This document shows positions 1 through 8,610 of a stretch of DNA of 64,000 nt, piece after piece (within the stretch, counting starts at the first letter, position 1; each line of letters starts with the position of its first letter). Below the pieces are notes generated by a model, which saw only the letters and a program-made list of their open reading frames with translations, was not told the DNA's origin and did not search any database. The stretch spans positions 11,181 through 75,180 of the forward strand of contig CAYIZP010000010.1 in the NCBI GenBank assembly GCA_964367905.1. The letters run 5' to 3'. Made by a program: the position numbers and the translations under genes. The DNA is from CAUPWF01 sp964367905. GTDB lineage: Bacteria; Bacillota; Clostridia; Lachnospirales; Lachnospiraceae.

Positions 1-2099
1 GGTACAGAGATTACAGGTTTTTGCACATGGTCTGGATAAGCACAGATTACAGTTCCACTTTCATCATTTAGTGCATATAGTCTACAAGGATTGACATGAT
101 TGTACATAGCCTCTTTGTAGTTATACTTAAATATAGACGAGAGAGCTGACTTTACCTTGCCAGCTTCAAATACCTCTCCAAGACCTAGTAAATCAGAATG
201 CCACTGACCGAGAACCTGATCGATTCCACAGCCATCTCCCACTTGATACTTCATCTCTTCTGCTTCTTCGTTCCAATATGCATCTTCTGGTTTTGCCACA
301 AACTCACTCGCGCCAACTGCATATCCCATTAACTTTGTACGATCCTTCAAGTCAATATCTTGAATAAAGTATTCACCGTTATACAACTCCGTATTAAGTT
401 TCTTCACACCACTTTCATACACCGATGTATACTCTAGCTTTGCAGTCTCATCACCCATGATACTGGCAAGTTCGATTCCGGCTTTTAGACCAGCAAGGTA
501 GATACCGCTTAACCAAGCATTTGGAGAAAATAGTTCCATGTCTAGTGTATGATGTTGACGCCCTTCCATGATACCGTCTTTGTCCATATCCCATTTATCT
601 GGATTTTTTTCACTCCACGCATATTCAATCGTAGTCTTTACAGCATTCCAGATACTTGAAAGCCACTCTTTATCTCCTGAAATCATATATTCACGATACA
701 CGCGAAGTACAGTCCCAAACTGACCATCTACTGCTGGCGTATGGTTTGTCGGCGCACTTCCTGGTGGCAATTGTACGCGGAATCCCATGCCGCCTGTTTC
801 TTGCATCGATGCTGTATATTCTAATGACCTTGCACTTCGCTCCATCTCTGGGAACAGATAAGCCAAAGCATATGCATATGACCACACATGTGTACAAGTA
901 CCTTCACAGCTACCCATGTGAGGGTGTGTCCCTTCAAATCCATAAAATGTTCCATCAGGAAGGCGAAGACATGTGGTAGACTTGATAATTGCAATATTTC
1001 CTCCAATCGCATCAATCGCCTCTGGTGGCATTGTTGTTCCATATAGAAGTTCGGTGAATTTCTCTGTTGCTTCTTGTAATGTCACAAAATTATCCATAGC
1101 ATAGGTCGCACTCTCCAATGAAGTCGGAAATACCGTTGCATAATAATTCTTCCACTTCTCTGCTCGAATTTTTTCTACCTCTTCATCAGACAGTCCAAGC
1201 TTGGTGATCTGCCATGTATTGCTCATATACGGCATAGACCATGTCATCACAAACTTTATCTTTTTAGATTCTCCAGCTTTTAATGTGATGTGAGATGCAA
1301 GTGTAGAGATAAAATCTTGTGCGTATACCATATTTGTATCCATCTTTTTATACTCACGATTATTTAATTTTCCATACTTTGTAAAATCATTCCAATACAC
1401 TCCTACGCTATCAAACCAACTACCGCGATACCATACTTCCTGGTAGCTTACATCTTCGCCATTTGTAGCAATTGTTACATCACCATACTTTGTTGTCTCA
1501 CGATCTGCTTCATCTGCCATATGGATATAACTCATCCCATTCTGCTTGCTATATTTATGAACTGGATTTCCTTGACAGTAATAATTTCTTCCCGAAAAAG
1601 CTAAGGTGTACTTCAGCTCTCGCTCTGTTGTGTTTTTCACTTCAAATTCAAAAAATGCTCCTGGAAGAGAACTGTCGAATTCATTGGACGGAATAAATGG
1701 ATTGAATGCCGTCATTACTACTTCCCCAGGAAACTCTTCATCTGCAAAATCTAATGTAGCAATCGGAAACTCCCCTTCAAATTCACCTTTTCTAAAATGT
1801 GGGAACCCAGCCATACTACTACGATCTGGCCCTAGTCCATACCCCATATAAGTCGGTCTTTCTAATTCTCCGATGTAACCAGGTGGCAAATCTGTATTTA
1901 ACACTCTCGCATCTAGTACTTTTGACTCATCCTCTACCTTAATCGCAAAATGAGTGAATCCACCTTCTGAACCTTTATTCGGCTGATTCTTAATCTCAAC
2001 ATCTACAATCCTTCCATTTCCTGCAAGCCCTAGGCTCCCTGTACCAATCCCTCCAAGTGGAAAGGATATCAACTTCTTACTTTCTCCTGTATATCTCAT
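1..2099 (-). CDS. GH116-family glycoside hydrolase (GBA2-like), 3' end cut by window edge
   Basis: About 700 codons are open on the minus strand and run off the left edge; an intact family member is roughly 800 aa, so the C-terminus is missing. My own translation shows the family N-terminus (ISFPLGGIGTGSLGL) and, further on, GTCTHVWSYA and EGRQHHTLDMELFSPN. The Asp in HHTLD matches the acid/base of GH116 beta-glucosidases. There is no signal peptide, so it should act in the cytoplasm on an imported glycoside (family activities: beta-glucosidase, beta-xylosidase, glucosylceramidase). Two ATGs occur in tandem (2102 and 2099); an AGGAG site favours 2099. It is the last visible gene of the importer-reductase operon to its right, behind a hairpin. 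The substrate cannot be decided from sequence. Confidence 0.88.
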   Translation of the reverse strand, partial: MRYTGESKKLISFPLGGIGTGSLGLAGNGRIVDVEIKNQPNKGSEGGFTHFAIKVEDESKVLDARVLNTDLPPGYIGELERPTYMGYGLGPDRSSMAGFPHFRKGEFEGEFPIATLDFADEEFPGEVVMTAFNPFIPSNEFDSSLPGAFFEFEVKNTTERELKYTLAFSGRNYYCQGNPVHKYSKQNGMSYIHMADEADRETTKYGDVTIATNGEDVSYQEVWYRGSWFDSVGVYWNDFTKYGKLNNREYKKMDTNMVYAQDFISTLASHITLKAGESKKIKFVMTWSMPYMSNTWQITKLGLSDEEVEKIRAEKWKNYYATVFPTSLESATYAMDNFVTLQEATEKFTELLYGTTMPPEAIDAIGGNIAIIKSTTCLRLPDGTFYGFEGTHPHMGSCEGTCTHVWSYAYALAYLFPEMERSARSLEYTASMQETGGMGFRVQLPPGSAPTNHTPAVDGQFGTVLRVYREYMISGDKEWLSSIWNAVKTTIEYAWSEKNPDKWDMDKDGIMEGRQHHTLDMELFSPNAWLSGIYLAGLKAGIELASIMGDETAKLEYTSVYESGVKKLNTELYNGEYFIQDIDLKDRTKLMGYAVGASEFVAKPEDAYWNEEAEEMKYQVGDGCGIDQVLGQWHSDLLGLGEVFEAGKVKSALSSIFKYNYKEAMYNHVNPCRLYALNDESGTVICAYPDHVQKPVISV

Positions 2100-2129
2100 C
2101 ATATTCTCCTTTTTTATCATCATTATCTA

Positions 2130-2176
2130 AAAATGGCACAACTGATGTGCTTTTATTACATCACTTGTACCATTTT
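2130..2176 (-). terminator. Intercistronic hairpin between the aldo/keto reductase and GH116 genes
   Basis: Two 19-nt arms (2130-2148 and 2158-2176) pair with only two imperfect positions around a 9-nt loop. In the mRNA the stem is followed by a short U run, so it may partly terminate or attenuate reading into the GH116 gene. One imperfect position is a G-U pair in the minus-strand RNA, the other a G-G mismatch. Confidence 0.5.
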
Positions 2177-2198
2177 GCTCTAAAAGCTATCCTTTATT

Positions 2199-3242
2199 CT
2201 ACCAGCCATAGTACTCTGGTGCTTCTGCCCCAGGCCCTGGCCAAATCTTATCAATTTCCTTCATAAAATCTTCTGGTAATTCTATTGAAATCGCCTTAAC
2301 TCCGCCTTCTAACTGCTCCACATTTCTCGGACCTAGCATCACACTTGTAACCACCTTATTGTGAAGAATCCACGCTAGTGAAACGTCTGCTGGCTTTTCT
2401 CCAAATTCTTTGCATAGCTTATCATAAGCTTGCATCTTTGCTTTTAATTCTGGATCTAGGTTCTCTTCACTAAATCTACCTTGCTTATCAAGCGCTTCAT
2501 ATCCTGCCAAGATTCCTCCTGCAAGTGGAGCATAAGTCATAACACCTACACCTAATTCTTTACATGCTGGCAATAATTCTACCGCTGTTTTTCTGGAAAA
2601 CAGATTGTAATGACATTGTTCAACTACCGATCCCATAGTTCCCATTTGTTTTGCAATCCCGTTATAATGCGCAAGTGCCCAAGCCGAGAAGTTAGCTGTC
2701 CCAGTATAAGTAATCTTATCTTGCATTTTCAACTTAATCATCGCTTCTGCAATTTCCTCAAATGTAGGTGCCAAAGTACCCGATACGCCAATATGCAAAT
2801 CATCTTCTTCTGTTCTTCCAATATTTGCTAGCTCAGCTGGTTCTCTAAACCCTCTATCATAATGATGCATCATATAGACATCAATATGATCTGTCTTTAA
2901 TCGCTTCAAACTCTTGTCACAAGCTCGTCTCATATGAAATGCAGAAAGACCTCTATCGTTTACGCCCATATTCCCCATTGTTGCATATGCCTTTGTTACC
3001 AGCACTACATCATCACGCTTTCCACTTGCTTCAAACCAATTCCCTACGATACTCTCGGAAAGCCCTTTTCCTGGAGGATTTCCATAAAAATCAGCAATAT
3101 CAAAGAAATTTACTCCAAGCTCCATCGCCCTGTCCATTATTTTAAAACTTTCTTTCTCATCAATCGCCATTCCAAAATTCATTGTTCCAAGACAAGCACG
3201 ACTTACCTTTACTCCCGCTTTTCCTAATGTTGTATATTTCAT
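2199..3242 (-). CDS. Aldo/keto reductase
   Basis: 347 aa NAD(P)H-dependent oxidoreductase with a TIM-barrel fold. The catalytic tetrad is visible: Asp48 (in FFDIADFYG), Tyr53, Lys84 (VTKAYA) and His126 (VYMMHHYD). N-terminal GKAGVKVSRACLGTMNFG is typical of the family. There is no signal peptide. It lies 21 bp downstream of a sugar permease gene and upstream of the GH116 gene, so it probably reduces or oxidises a sugar freed from the imported glycoside. A role in reducing lactaldehyde for the nearby microcompartment is possible but unproven. The family assignment is firm and the substrate unknown. Confidence 0.9.
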   Translation of the reverse strand: MKYTTLGKAGVKVSRACLGTMNFGMAIDEKESFKIMDRAMELGVNFFDIADFYGNPPGKGLSESIVGNWFEASGKRDDVVLVTKAYATMGNMGVNDRGLSAFHMRRACDKSLKRLKTDHIDVYMMHHYDRGFREPAELANIGRTEEDDLHIGVSGTLAPTFEEIAEAMIKLKMQDKITYTGTANFSAWALAHYNGIAKQMGTMGSVVEQCHYNLFSRKTAVELLPACKELGVGVMTYAPLAGGILAGYEALDKQGRFSEENLDPELKAKMQAYDKLCKEFGEKPADVSLAWILHNKVVTSVMLGPRNVEQLEGGVKAISIELPEDFMKEIDKIWPGPGAEAPEYYGW

Positions 3243-3263
3243 TTAAACCCCTATCCTTTCTTT

Positions 3264-4088
3264 TTAACTCTTTAATCCACTGAGTGCTGCACTTTGCACG
3301 AGATATTTCTGACCAAACAGATACAAGATCAACGGTGCAATCAAGGATACAATTACCCCTGCGAATATAACAGATATGGATCCCGTCATCTGATACCCTT
3401 GTAGTTGTCTAAGTCCAATTGGCAATGTCATCTGATCCCAATCCGATAAGAAAATCAAAGGTCTTAAGAAATCATTCCAAGATGCGATAAAAACAAGCAT
3501 ACTACTCATCAATATAGAGCTCTTACACATCGGTGTGATAATTCTCCAATAAATCGTCCACCGATTTGCACCATCGATATAGGCCGCTTCATCATAGCTC
3601 TTTGGTATGGTCATCATCGCCTGTCTTACCAAGAAGATTGACATCGGATTCACAATTGTTGTTAAAATTAGTGATAGCTTATTCCCTACAAGTCCCAACT
3701 CCCCAATAATGATATACACTGGAATAATTGTTGCTGTAGTAGGAATCATCATTCCTGCAAGAATCAATCCAAAAATCTTTTCTCTGCCCTTAAAGTTTAA
3801 TCTACTAAAAGCATATCCTGCCATCGTACTAATCAACACATTAAGAATTACTACACTAAATGTAACAATAATACTGTTGATAATAAATGTACCAAATGGA
3901 AACTTCGTAAATACTTCTGCATAGTTCTCCCATACAAAATCCGTAGGAAAGAAACTCGGAGGTAATTTATAACTATCCTTTGGTAGTCTTAAGCTTGTTG
4001 CAAATGTCCAGAAAAATGGCAATAGAAACAATATGCCCATCACTGATAATATTAGTATTAAAACTCCCTGTCTTAGCTTTCTATTCAT
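3264..4088 (-). CDS. CUT1 sugar ABC transporter permease (MalG/UgpE-like)
   Basis: About 274 aa inner-membrane permease with six predicted membrane spans. The EAA loop (YDEAAYIDGANRWTIYWRIITP) near residue 175 contacts the ATPase. I place the start at the ATG at 4088, not the upstream frame opening at 4118. It overlaps the stop of the preceding permease by 8 nt (ATGAATAG) and has a GGTGG site 8 nt upstream, so translation of the two permeases is probably coupled. It works with the permease and lipoprotein encoded upstream. No ATPase gene is present, as usual for Gram-positive CUT1 systems that share an MsmK-type ATPase. Confidence 0.9.
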   Translation of the reverse strand: MNRKLRQGVLILILSVMGILFLLPFFWTFATSLRLPKDSYKLPPSFFPTDFVWENYAEVFTKFPFGTFIINSIIVTFSVVILNVLISTMAGYAFSRLNFKGREKIFGLILAGMMIPTTATIIPVYIIIGELGLVGNKLSLILTTIVNPMSIFLVRQAMMTIPKSYDEAAYIDGANRWTIYWRIITPMCKSSILMSSMLVFIASWNDFLRPLIFLSDWDQMTLPIGLRQLQGYQMTGSISVIFAGVIVSLIAPLILYLFGQKYLVQSAALSGLKS

Positions 4089-4977
4089 AGTCGTACACCA
4101 CCCATTTCTTCTGTCCAATTAATTGGAAGATTGTAATTGCTAATATTACTACAAATAATAGTACTGCAATTGCGGATCCATATCCAAAGTTTAAGTCATT
4201 GAATCCGACACGATATATCTTAAGCCCGACTGAAACTGTTGTCTCACCAGGTCCACCATCCGTAATAAAGTAAGGTTCATCAAAAATCTGGAATACACCA
4301 ATACAAGTTGTTACCAAAACAAAAAAGATTGTAGGAGTCACTAGCGGCAAAGTTATTCTAAAAAATGTCTGGATTGAATTCGCTCCATCAATTTTCGCTG
4401 CCTCATAATAACTATCTGGCACATTACATAACCCGATATAATAATATAAAAAGGTTGTCCCTATGGTCTTCCAAAATGAGAATATCGCAATGGTAACATA
4501 TACCCATGTCTGGTCAGTCAACCAACCTACAGGACTCCCTCCCAATTGACTGATGAAATAGTTCACAAAGCCATTATTCGTTGAAAACATTGCTGAAAAT
4601 ACAATTGCCACACTGGCAGCAGTTACAATAGATGGGAAATAAATAATTCCTCTCATCACTGTTTGAAATCTCTTGCTTCGAATCGAATATATTCCATACG
4701 CAATCAATAAGCCAAAAATCACATGTAATGGAACTAATATCAACACAAATTTTACTGTGTTCATGAACGCTGGTGCAATCGACGGATCTGCAAATAGCCT
4801 CTGCCAATTTGCTATTCCTACCCACTCTGCCCCTTTTATCAAACTATAATCCGTCAATGATAGATAAAATACGAGAATAATTGGTAGTGCTATAAAAATG
4901 ATAAAACCAATCATAGCTGGTGCTAAGAAGGCAGCCGCCACTAATCCATCTCCTCTTTGTTTTTTCTTCTTCAGCAT
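4081..4977 (-). CDS. CUT1 sugar ABC transporter permease (MalF/UgpA-like)
   Basis: 298 aa membrane protein with six spans, first at about residues 14-38 (LAPAMIGFIIFIALPIILVF). The EAA loop is YYEAAKIDGANSIQTFFRIT. It forms a heterodimeric channel with the next permease. It sits 76 bp downstream of the binding-protein gene, and a stable hairpin lies between them. A glycoside or oligosaccharide substrate is inferred from the downstream GH116. Confidence 0.92.
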   Translation of the reverse strand: MLKKKKQRGDGLVAAAFLAPAMIGFIIFIALPIILVFYLSLTDYSLIKGAEWVGIANWQRLFADPSIAPAFMNTVKFVLILVPLHVIFGLLIAYGIYSIRSKRFQTVMRGIIYFPSIVTAASVAIVFSAMFSTNNGFVNYFISQLGGSPVGWLTDQTWVYVTIAIFSFWKTIGTTFLYYYIGLCNVPDSYYEAAKIDGANSIQTFFRITLPLVTPTIFFVLVTTCIGVFQIFDEPYFITDGGPGETTVSVGLKIYRVGFNDLNFGYGSAIAVLLFVVILAITIFQLIGQKKWVVYDYE

Positions 4978-5000
4978 TTCTTTGCCTCCTTTTATGATTT

Positions 5001-5039
5001 GAGGCAGGGGAACATGTTTCTCATTAATTCCCCCGCCCC
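5001..5039 (-). other. Hairpin behind binding-protein gene (SBP-1)
   Basis: Arms 5001-5012 and 5028-5039 form a 12-bp stem that ends 15 nt after the binding-protein stop codon. The two imperfect positions are A opposite C on the plus strand, which are G-U pairs in the minus-strand mRNA. There is no U run after it, so it looks like an mRNA 3'-end stabiliser or processing site rather than a terminator. Confidence 0.6.
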
Positions 5040-5053
5040 TTTTTACGAGCTAT

Positions 5054-6373
5054 TTATTGCATTGCTGCTGCCGCTTGTTCTTGAGCAGCATCTAAAGTTG
5101 CTTGTACATCTGCCTGATTCATAAATATTTCAGAAAGTGCACTTGCTACAATTGTGTCTACCTCTGCATATTCTGCTGGAGCGCCAACTGGTACTGCGCC
5201 TGATAGACTTGTGTAGAACATTTCACTATTTTCTGGATCATATTCTGTAGGAATCAATTCATCTGCAATTGCTTTGTTTGCAGGAATTCCACCAGCTGTC
5301 AAATAACCTTTTACAAATTCATCTTGTGCACACCACAATGCGAATTTTGCTGCTTCATCATAATTTACATCACTTGTTACCGCAACTCCACCTAATCCAA
5401 ACATTGTTTGTTGTGTTGTAAATGCTGGTACATTTGTAATAAATGCATCTTTGAAATCATTTGCCTCATAACTAAGTGTTGGCCAACGTCCGAATGATCC
5501 CATCGCTACTGTTCCATCCATAATCTGTTGGATTGGATCAACGTTTGGTTCTGGAATCGGAGCCACTTCGTGAACATAAATCAAATCTTGCAAGAATTGA
5601 ATTGTTTCTACGTTTTCTGGACTATTAATTCTTGGTGCACTTAAATCATCTTCCATGAACGATGATCCATTATTTCTTAACCATCCTTCCATCATGAAGT
5701 AGTATTGAGGCACTGCAAATCCATAATGCTTCACACCATCTTCCTCAAATGTCATCGCTTTTGCTGCTTCTAGGAAATCATCCTTTGTCCAATCTGGACT
5801 AGGAAGATCAACACCCGCATTCGCAAAAGTTGTTTTGTTTCCATGAATCACAATGTTGTTACACTCTGTTGGGATTACATATGTATTTCCATCTTCCAAT
5901 GTTAGTGCATCTAAAAGAGCTGGTTCTAGGTTCGCAAGCACTGGATCTACTTCCTCTGCATTTGCTTCCATATACGGGTTAAGCGGATGAGCTACACCCA
6001 TGTCTTGCATCATTCTAAATCCTTCGATTGCTACGAAAGCCACATCAACTTGCTCTCCTCCACCAATCATTGATTGAATCTTTGTAAAATACTCACTCCA
6101 AGCTCCAGGTATAAATACTGTATTAATTTTAACACCTGTCTCTTCTGTGTACTTTGCTACTAAAGCATCAAACTTCTCTTTGTCCTGCCCAGTACCGCTC
6201 CATGCAAGTGTTAATTCCACATCGCTTGTAGCTCCCTCTTCTGGTGTGGCTTCTTCTGTCTCTGCTGCTTCCCCAGTTGTTTCTGCTGGTGCTGCTGGTT
6301 CTGGTGTACTTCCACACCCAACAACTCCAAAAGTCAATGCCATCATCAATACTGCTACTATTGCTTTTTTCAT
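5054..6373 (-). CDS. Sugar ABC transporter substrate-binding lipoprotein (CUT1)
   Basis: 439 aa. It has a lipoprotein signal peptide of about 20 residues ending in a lipobox (VVGC), then an acidic Pro/Ala/Glu-rich linker to about residue 50, then a family 1 solute-binding fold (for example LTLAWSGTGQDKEKFDALVAKY). It is anchored outside the membrane and captures an oligosaccharide for the two permeases downstream. It is the first gene of its operon, with a promoter and a pair of 9-bp direct repeats upstream. Substrate unknown; the GH116 in the same operon suggests a beta-glycoside. Confidence 0.93.
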   Translation of the reverse strand: MKKAIVAVLMMALTFGVVGCGSTPEPAAPAETTGEAAETEEATPEEGATSDVELTLAWSGTGQDKEKFDALVAKYTEETGVKINTVFIPGAWSEYFTKIQSMIGGGEQVDVAFVAIEGFRMMQDMGVAHPLNPYMEANAEEVDPVLANLEPALLDALTLEDGNTYVIPTECNNIVIHGNKTTFANAGVDLPSPDWTKDDFLEAAKAMTFEEDGVKHYGFAVPQYYFMMEGWLRNNGSSFMEDDLSAPRINSPENVETIQFLQDLIYVHEVAPIPEPNVDPIQQIMDGTVAMGSFGRWPTLSYEANDFKDAFITNVPAFTTQQTMFGLGGVAVTSDVNYDEAAKFALWCAQDEFVKGYLTAGGIPANKAIADELIPTEYDPENSEMFYTSLSGAVPVGAPAEYAEVDTIVASALSEIFMNQADVQATLDAAQEQAAAAMQ

Positions 6374-6417
6374 TACTTCGTTCCTCCTTGTTTGTGTTTG
6401 TTTTATTACTTGTGCTT

Positions 6418-6446
6418 ATTTTATCTGTTTTCTTAGCAATTGTGAA
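6418..6446 (-). promoter_or_regulatory. Promoter of the first CUT1 operon
   Basis: Minus strand TTCACA (6441-6446), 17-bp spacer, TAAAAT (6418-6423), about 40 bp before the binding-protein start. The weak -35 fits activator control. Confidence 0.5.
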
Positions 6447-6453
6447 TGGAATA

Positions 6454-6482
6454 TTGTGGGATGCTTTGTAGTTTTGTGGGAT
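6454..6482 (-). promoter_or_regulatory. 9-bp direct repeat, 20 bp apart, upstream of -35
   Basis: The plus-strand word TTGTGGGAT occurs at 6454-6462 and again at 6474-6482, exactly 20 bp apart, just upstream of the -35 box. This geometry suits an AraC/YesN-type activator. The regulator is not identified. Confidence 0.45.
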
Positions 6483-6532
6483 TGCAATACAACTACAAAA
6501 CTTAAGAGCAGCATTAAATTGTAACATTAAAT

Positions 6533-6581
6533 AGAAGAGACAGAGCCTAGGGGACGCTGTCCCCTAGGCTCTGTCTCTTCT
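6533..6581. terminator. Perfect 23-bp inverted repeat, likely bidirectional terminator or palindromic unit
   Basis: Arms 6533-6555 and 6559-6581 are exact reverse complements around a 3-nt loop. It lies between the end of the ParA/Lys-rich gene pair and the next operon promoter. Flanking T runs are poor, so it may be a small dispersed palindromic unit acting as terminator. In the remaining gap sequence, 6582-6710, I see no convincing gene. Confidence 0.6.
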
Positions 6582-6710
6582 AAGTATTCTTCAACCTTTT
6601 CACAAGCACTTGATACAACAAGTTTTCCCAAAGAACGCAACCCCATATACCAATATGTCTGTATATCCCATCGCCTGCATTCCTTCTACACATTCCCATG
6701 TCCCCAATTA

Positions 6711-7004
6711 TTACAACAAATGTACCGGTAATTCACTTCCTAGCTTGCAGAATTGCTCTGCCTTGCTCGTTGTATTCTTTTTTGTTGTCTTTCTTGGTGT
6801 GCTTGCCTTCGTAGTCTTCTTCGTTGCTGTTCTTGTAGTTGTCTTTTTCGCCACAGGTTTTTTCACTGGCTTGGCTTCCACCTTCTCTTCCACCTTGGTT
6901 TCACTTACCACAGGCTCACTTGCTGTCGCTTCCACCTGATCTTTTTCTGCTTGGCTCTTCGCCGCTTGATTTACTCGCTCTATGCTACCTCTTCCTACTG
7001 CCAT
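6711..7004 (-). CDS. Lys/Thr/Ala-rich small protein paired with ParA
   Basis: 97 aa. A short N-terminus (MAVGRGSIERVNQAAK) and C-terminus (FCKLGSELPVHLL) frame a low-complexity middle rich in Lys, Thr, Ala, Pro and Val, resembling histone-H1-like or ParB-replacement tails. The start ATG (7004) has an AAGGAG site and overlaps the ParA gene by 20 nt, so the two are translationally coupled. That coupling suggests it is the ParA partner, for example a cargo adaptor like McdB of carboxysomes. The middle could instead bind DNA or polyphosphate. I know of no assigned function; the pairing is seen, the role is inferred. Confidence 0.7.
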   Translation of the reverse strand: MAVGRGSIERVNQAAKSQAEKDQVEATASEPVVSETKVEEKVEAKPVKKPVAKKTTTRTATKKTTKASTPRKTTKKNTTSKAEQFCKLGSELPVHLL

Positions 7005-7791
7005 ACTCGTCCATCTCCTTTGCTAATTCCATATATTCTTTTGCGCTTCTACTGCTTTTTTTATAATGTACCACTGGCATACTCTGGTCTTGTGCCCATT
7101 CGATTGCACTGTCGATTCGTATGCAGGATTTGAATACATTCACATCTTGTAACTCATCTAGAAACTCCACTGTTTGCTTATAGTAATTCTTTCTCGTATC
7201 CACCTTGGTAATCGCAATTCCCATCAGTTTCAGATTTGAGTTGAATTCTTGTGCGTTGTGAAAAAAATCTAGCATATTCGCTAACCCGAATAATCCCCAT
7301 GGAGAGGCTTCAATTGGGACGACTAGATAATCGGATGCAACCAGTACTGCCATGACCCAATTCCCTAATGTGGGCGGAGAGTCGATAAGAATATAGTCGT
7401 AGTTTCCACTCTTCTTAATCATCTCTAAGGATTTTGCCAACACAAACTCTTTGGATTTGATCTGGCTGAATTTTGCCTCCATTGTGCTCATCTTGGTGGA
7501 TGCTGGAATCAGGTCCACACCTTCATATTGTGTGTGTTGGATGATTTTTTCTAACTCGCCATCCTCTTGAATCCCACAGTAGAGATTATTCCGACCTTGG
7601 TCAAATTCCATCACCTGATTTTCATCAAAAAAAGACAAAGATAAATTCATCTGCATATCTCCGTCTATCATTAACACTCTTTTCCCTAAGGAACTTAATG
7701 CATATCCAACATTGGAGCAAGTAGTAGACTTACCACTTCCTCCCTTGTTATTTGCAAAACAAATTGTCCGTGTCTGTTTCAATTTTTTCAC
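6985..7791 (-). CDS. ParA/MinD-type ATPase
   Basis: 268 aa. Deviant Walker A NKGGSGKST with signature Lys16 and P-loop Lys21, Walker A' with Asp45 (MIDGDMQMNLS), Walker B YDYILIDSPP (Asp137). No N-terminal HTH, so it is of the short ParA/Soj/McdA type rather than plasmid P1 type. Such ATPases pattern the nucleoid and position chromosomes, plasmids, carboxysomes or other cargo. It follows the DeoR gene by 25 bp at the tail of the BMC operon and overlaps the Lys-rich gene; no parS-like sites or ParB gene are seen. This context favours positioning of the microcompartment, but a chromosomal housekeeping role cannot be excluded. Confidence 0.9.
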   Translation of the reverse strand: MKKLKQTRTICFANNKGGSGKSTTCSNVGYALSSLGKRVLMIDGDMQMNLSLSFFDENQVMEFDQGRNNLYCGIQEDGELEKIIQHTQYEGVDLIPASTKMSTMEAKFSQIKSKEFVLAKSLEMIKKSGNYDYILIDSPPTLGNWVMAVLVASDYLVVPIEASPWGLFGLANMLDFFHNAQEFNSNLKLMGIAITKVDTRKNYYKQTVEFLDELQDVNVFKSCIRIDSAIEWAQDQSMPVVHYKKSSRSAKEYMELAKEMDEYGSRKR

Positions 7792-7816
7792 CTCTCTATA
7801 ACCGATATCGTTTTCT

Positions 7817-8578
7817 CTACGGATATAAACACTTTACCTTTTCGCTAGCCAAGATTGCTAGTACCTCGTCGCTTGGTTTCTCATCTGTCACAATCATATC
7901 TACATCTTGGAGATTTGCGAATTTTGAGAATGCGAATTTTCCGATTTTGGATGAATCAATCGCAAATATAATCTGCTTACCGCAGTCCATCATCGCTTGT
8001 TTCGCCTTCGCAAATTCTTCCACACTATCTGAAAATCCTTTTTCTGGATCAAATGCTTTGGCAGAAAGGATTACTTTTTCCACATTATACTCTTTGATGT
8101 TTTCTACCGTTCGTGTCCCAAATAGCGCTAGGTAACCTTCCTTTAATTGACCACCGACGGAGAATATATTCCATCCAGACACATCGGATAGTTCAAATAA
8201 AATCTCCAATGAATTGGTAACAATTGTTAGTCTCTCTTTTTGTTTTAACGCTTTGGAGATAAATACTGCTGTGGAACTCGCATCTAACATAATGTGTTCC
8301 CCATCCTCTACTAACTGGGCTACTAACTTTGCTATGACTTGTTTTGCCTCCACATTACTTCTCTTACGTATATTGAATGGAAGGTCTGTATTGTAATTTT
8401 CATTGACTACGGCTCCGCCATAGCTCTTTGTACACAATCCATCGTTATGTAATTTTTCTAAATCTCTCCGAATGGTCTCTTCGGACACAGAGAATAACTG
8501 GCTTAATTCACCGACTACAACCTTCTTCTCTTCCAGCAGCTTCTCCAATATTGTGTTTCGACGTTCTAGCGCAAGCAT
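7817..8578 (-). CDS. DeoR-family transcriptional regulator
   Basis: 253 aa. N-terminal winged HTH (residues 1-56, SVSEETIRRDLEKL) and a C-terminal DeoR sensor domain of the sugar-phosphate isomerase-like fold (VTNSLEILFELSD, IDSSKIGKFAFSK). Family members usually repress sugar catabolic genes and are released by a phosphorylated sugar. It lies within the BMC operon, 32 bp after the PduT-like gene, so it is a good candidate to sense fuculose- or rhamnulose-phosphate and control the two BMC promoters. Its operator is not proven; the CCACA repeats at those promoters are candidates. Confidence 0.92.
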   Translation of the reverse strand: MLALERRNTILEKLLEEKKVVVGELSQLFSVSEETIRRDLEKLHNDGLCTKSYGGAVVNENYNTDLPFNIRKRSNVEAKQVIAKLVAQLVEDGEHIMLDASSTAVFISKALKQKERLTIVTNSLEILFELSDVSGWNIFSVGGQLKEGYLALFGTRTVENIKEYNVEKVILSAKAFDPEKGFSDSVEEFAKAKQAMMDCGKQIIFAIDSSKIGKFAFSKFANLQDVDMIVTDEKPSDEVLAILASEKVKCLYP

Positions 8579-8610
8579 ATCAATGTCCTCCCTTTCTCAC
8601 TTCCTTATTA

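Noticed and set aside
6168..6527. 119-codon minus-strand frame overlapping the start of the binding-protein gene
   Set aside because: Out of frame with a clear lipoprotein gene and spans its promoter.
6600..6680. Short minus-strand frame MQAMGYTDILVYGV... after the Lys-rich gene
   Set aside because: Only 26 codons, ribosome site too close to the ATG, no homology recognised; kept as a remote possibility only.
6753..7133. Cys/Leu/Phe-rich plus-strand frames opposite the Lys-rich and ParA genes
   Set aside because: Composition is the complement of Lys/Glu-rich coding sequence; the minus-strand genes have good starts and coupling.
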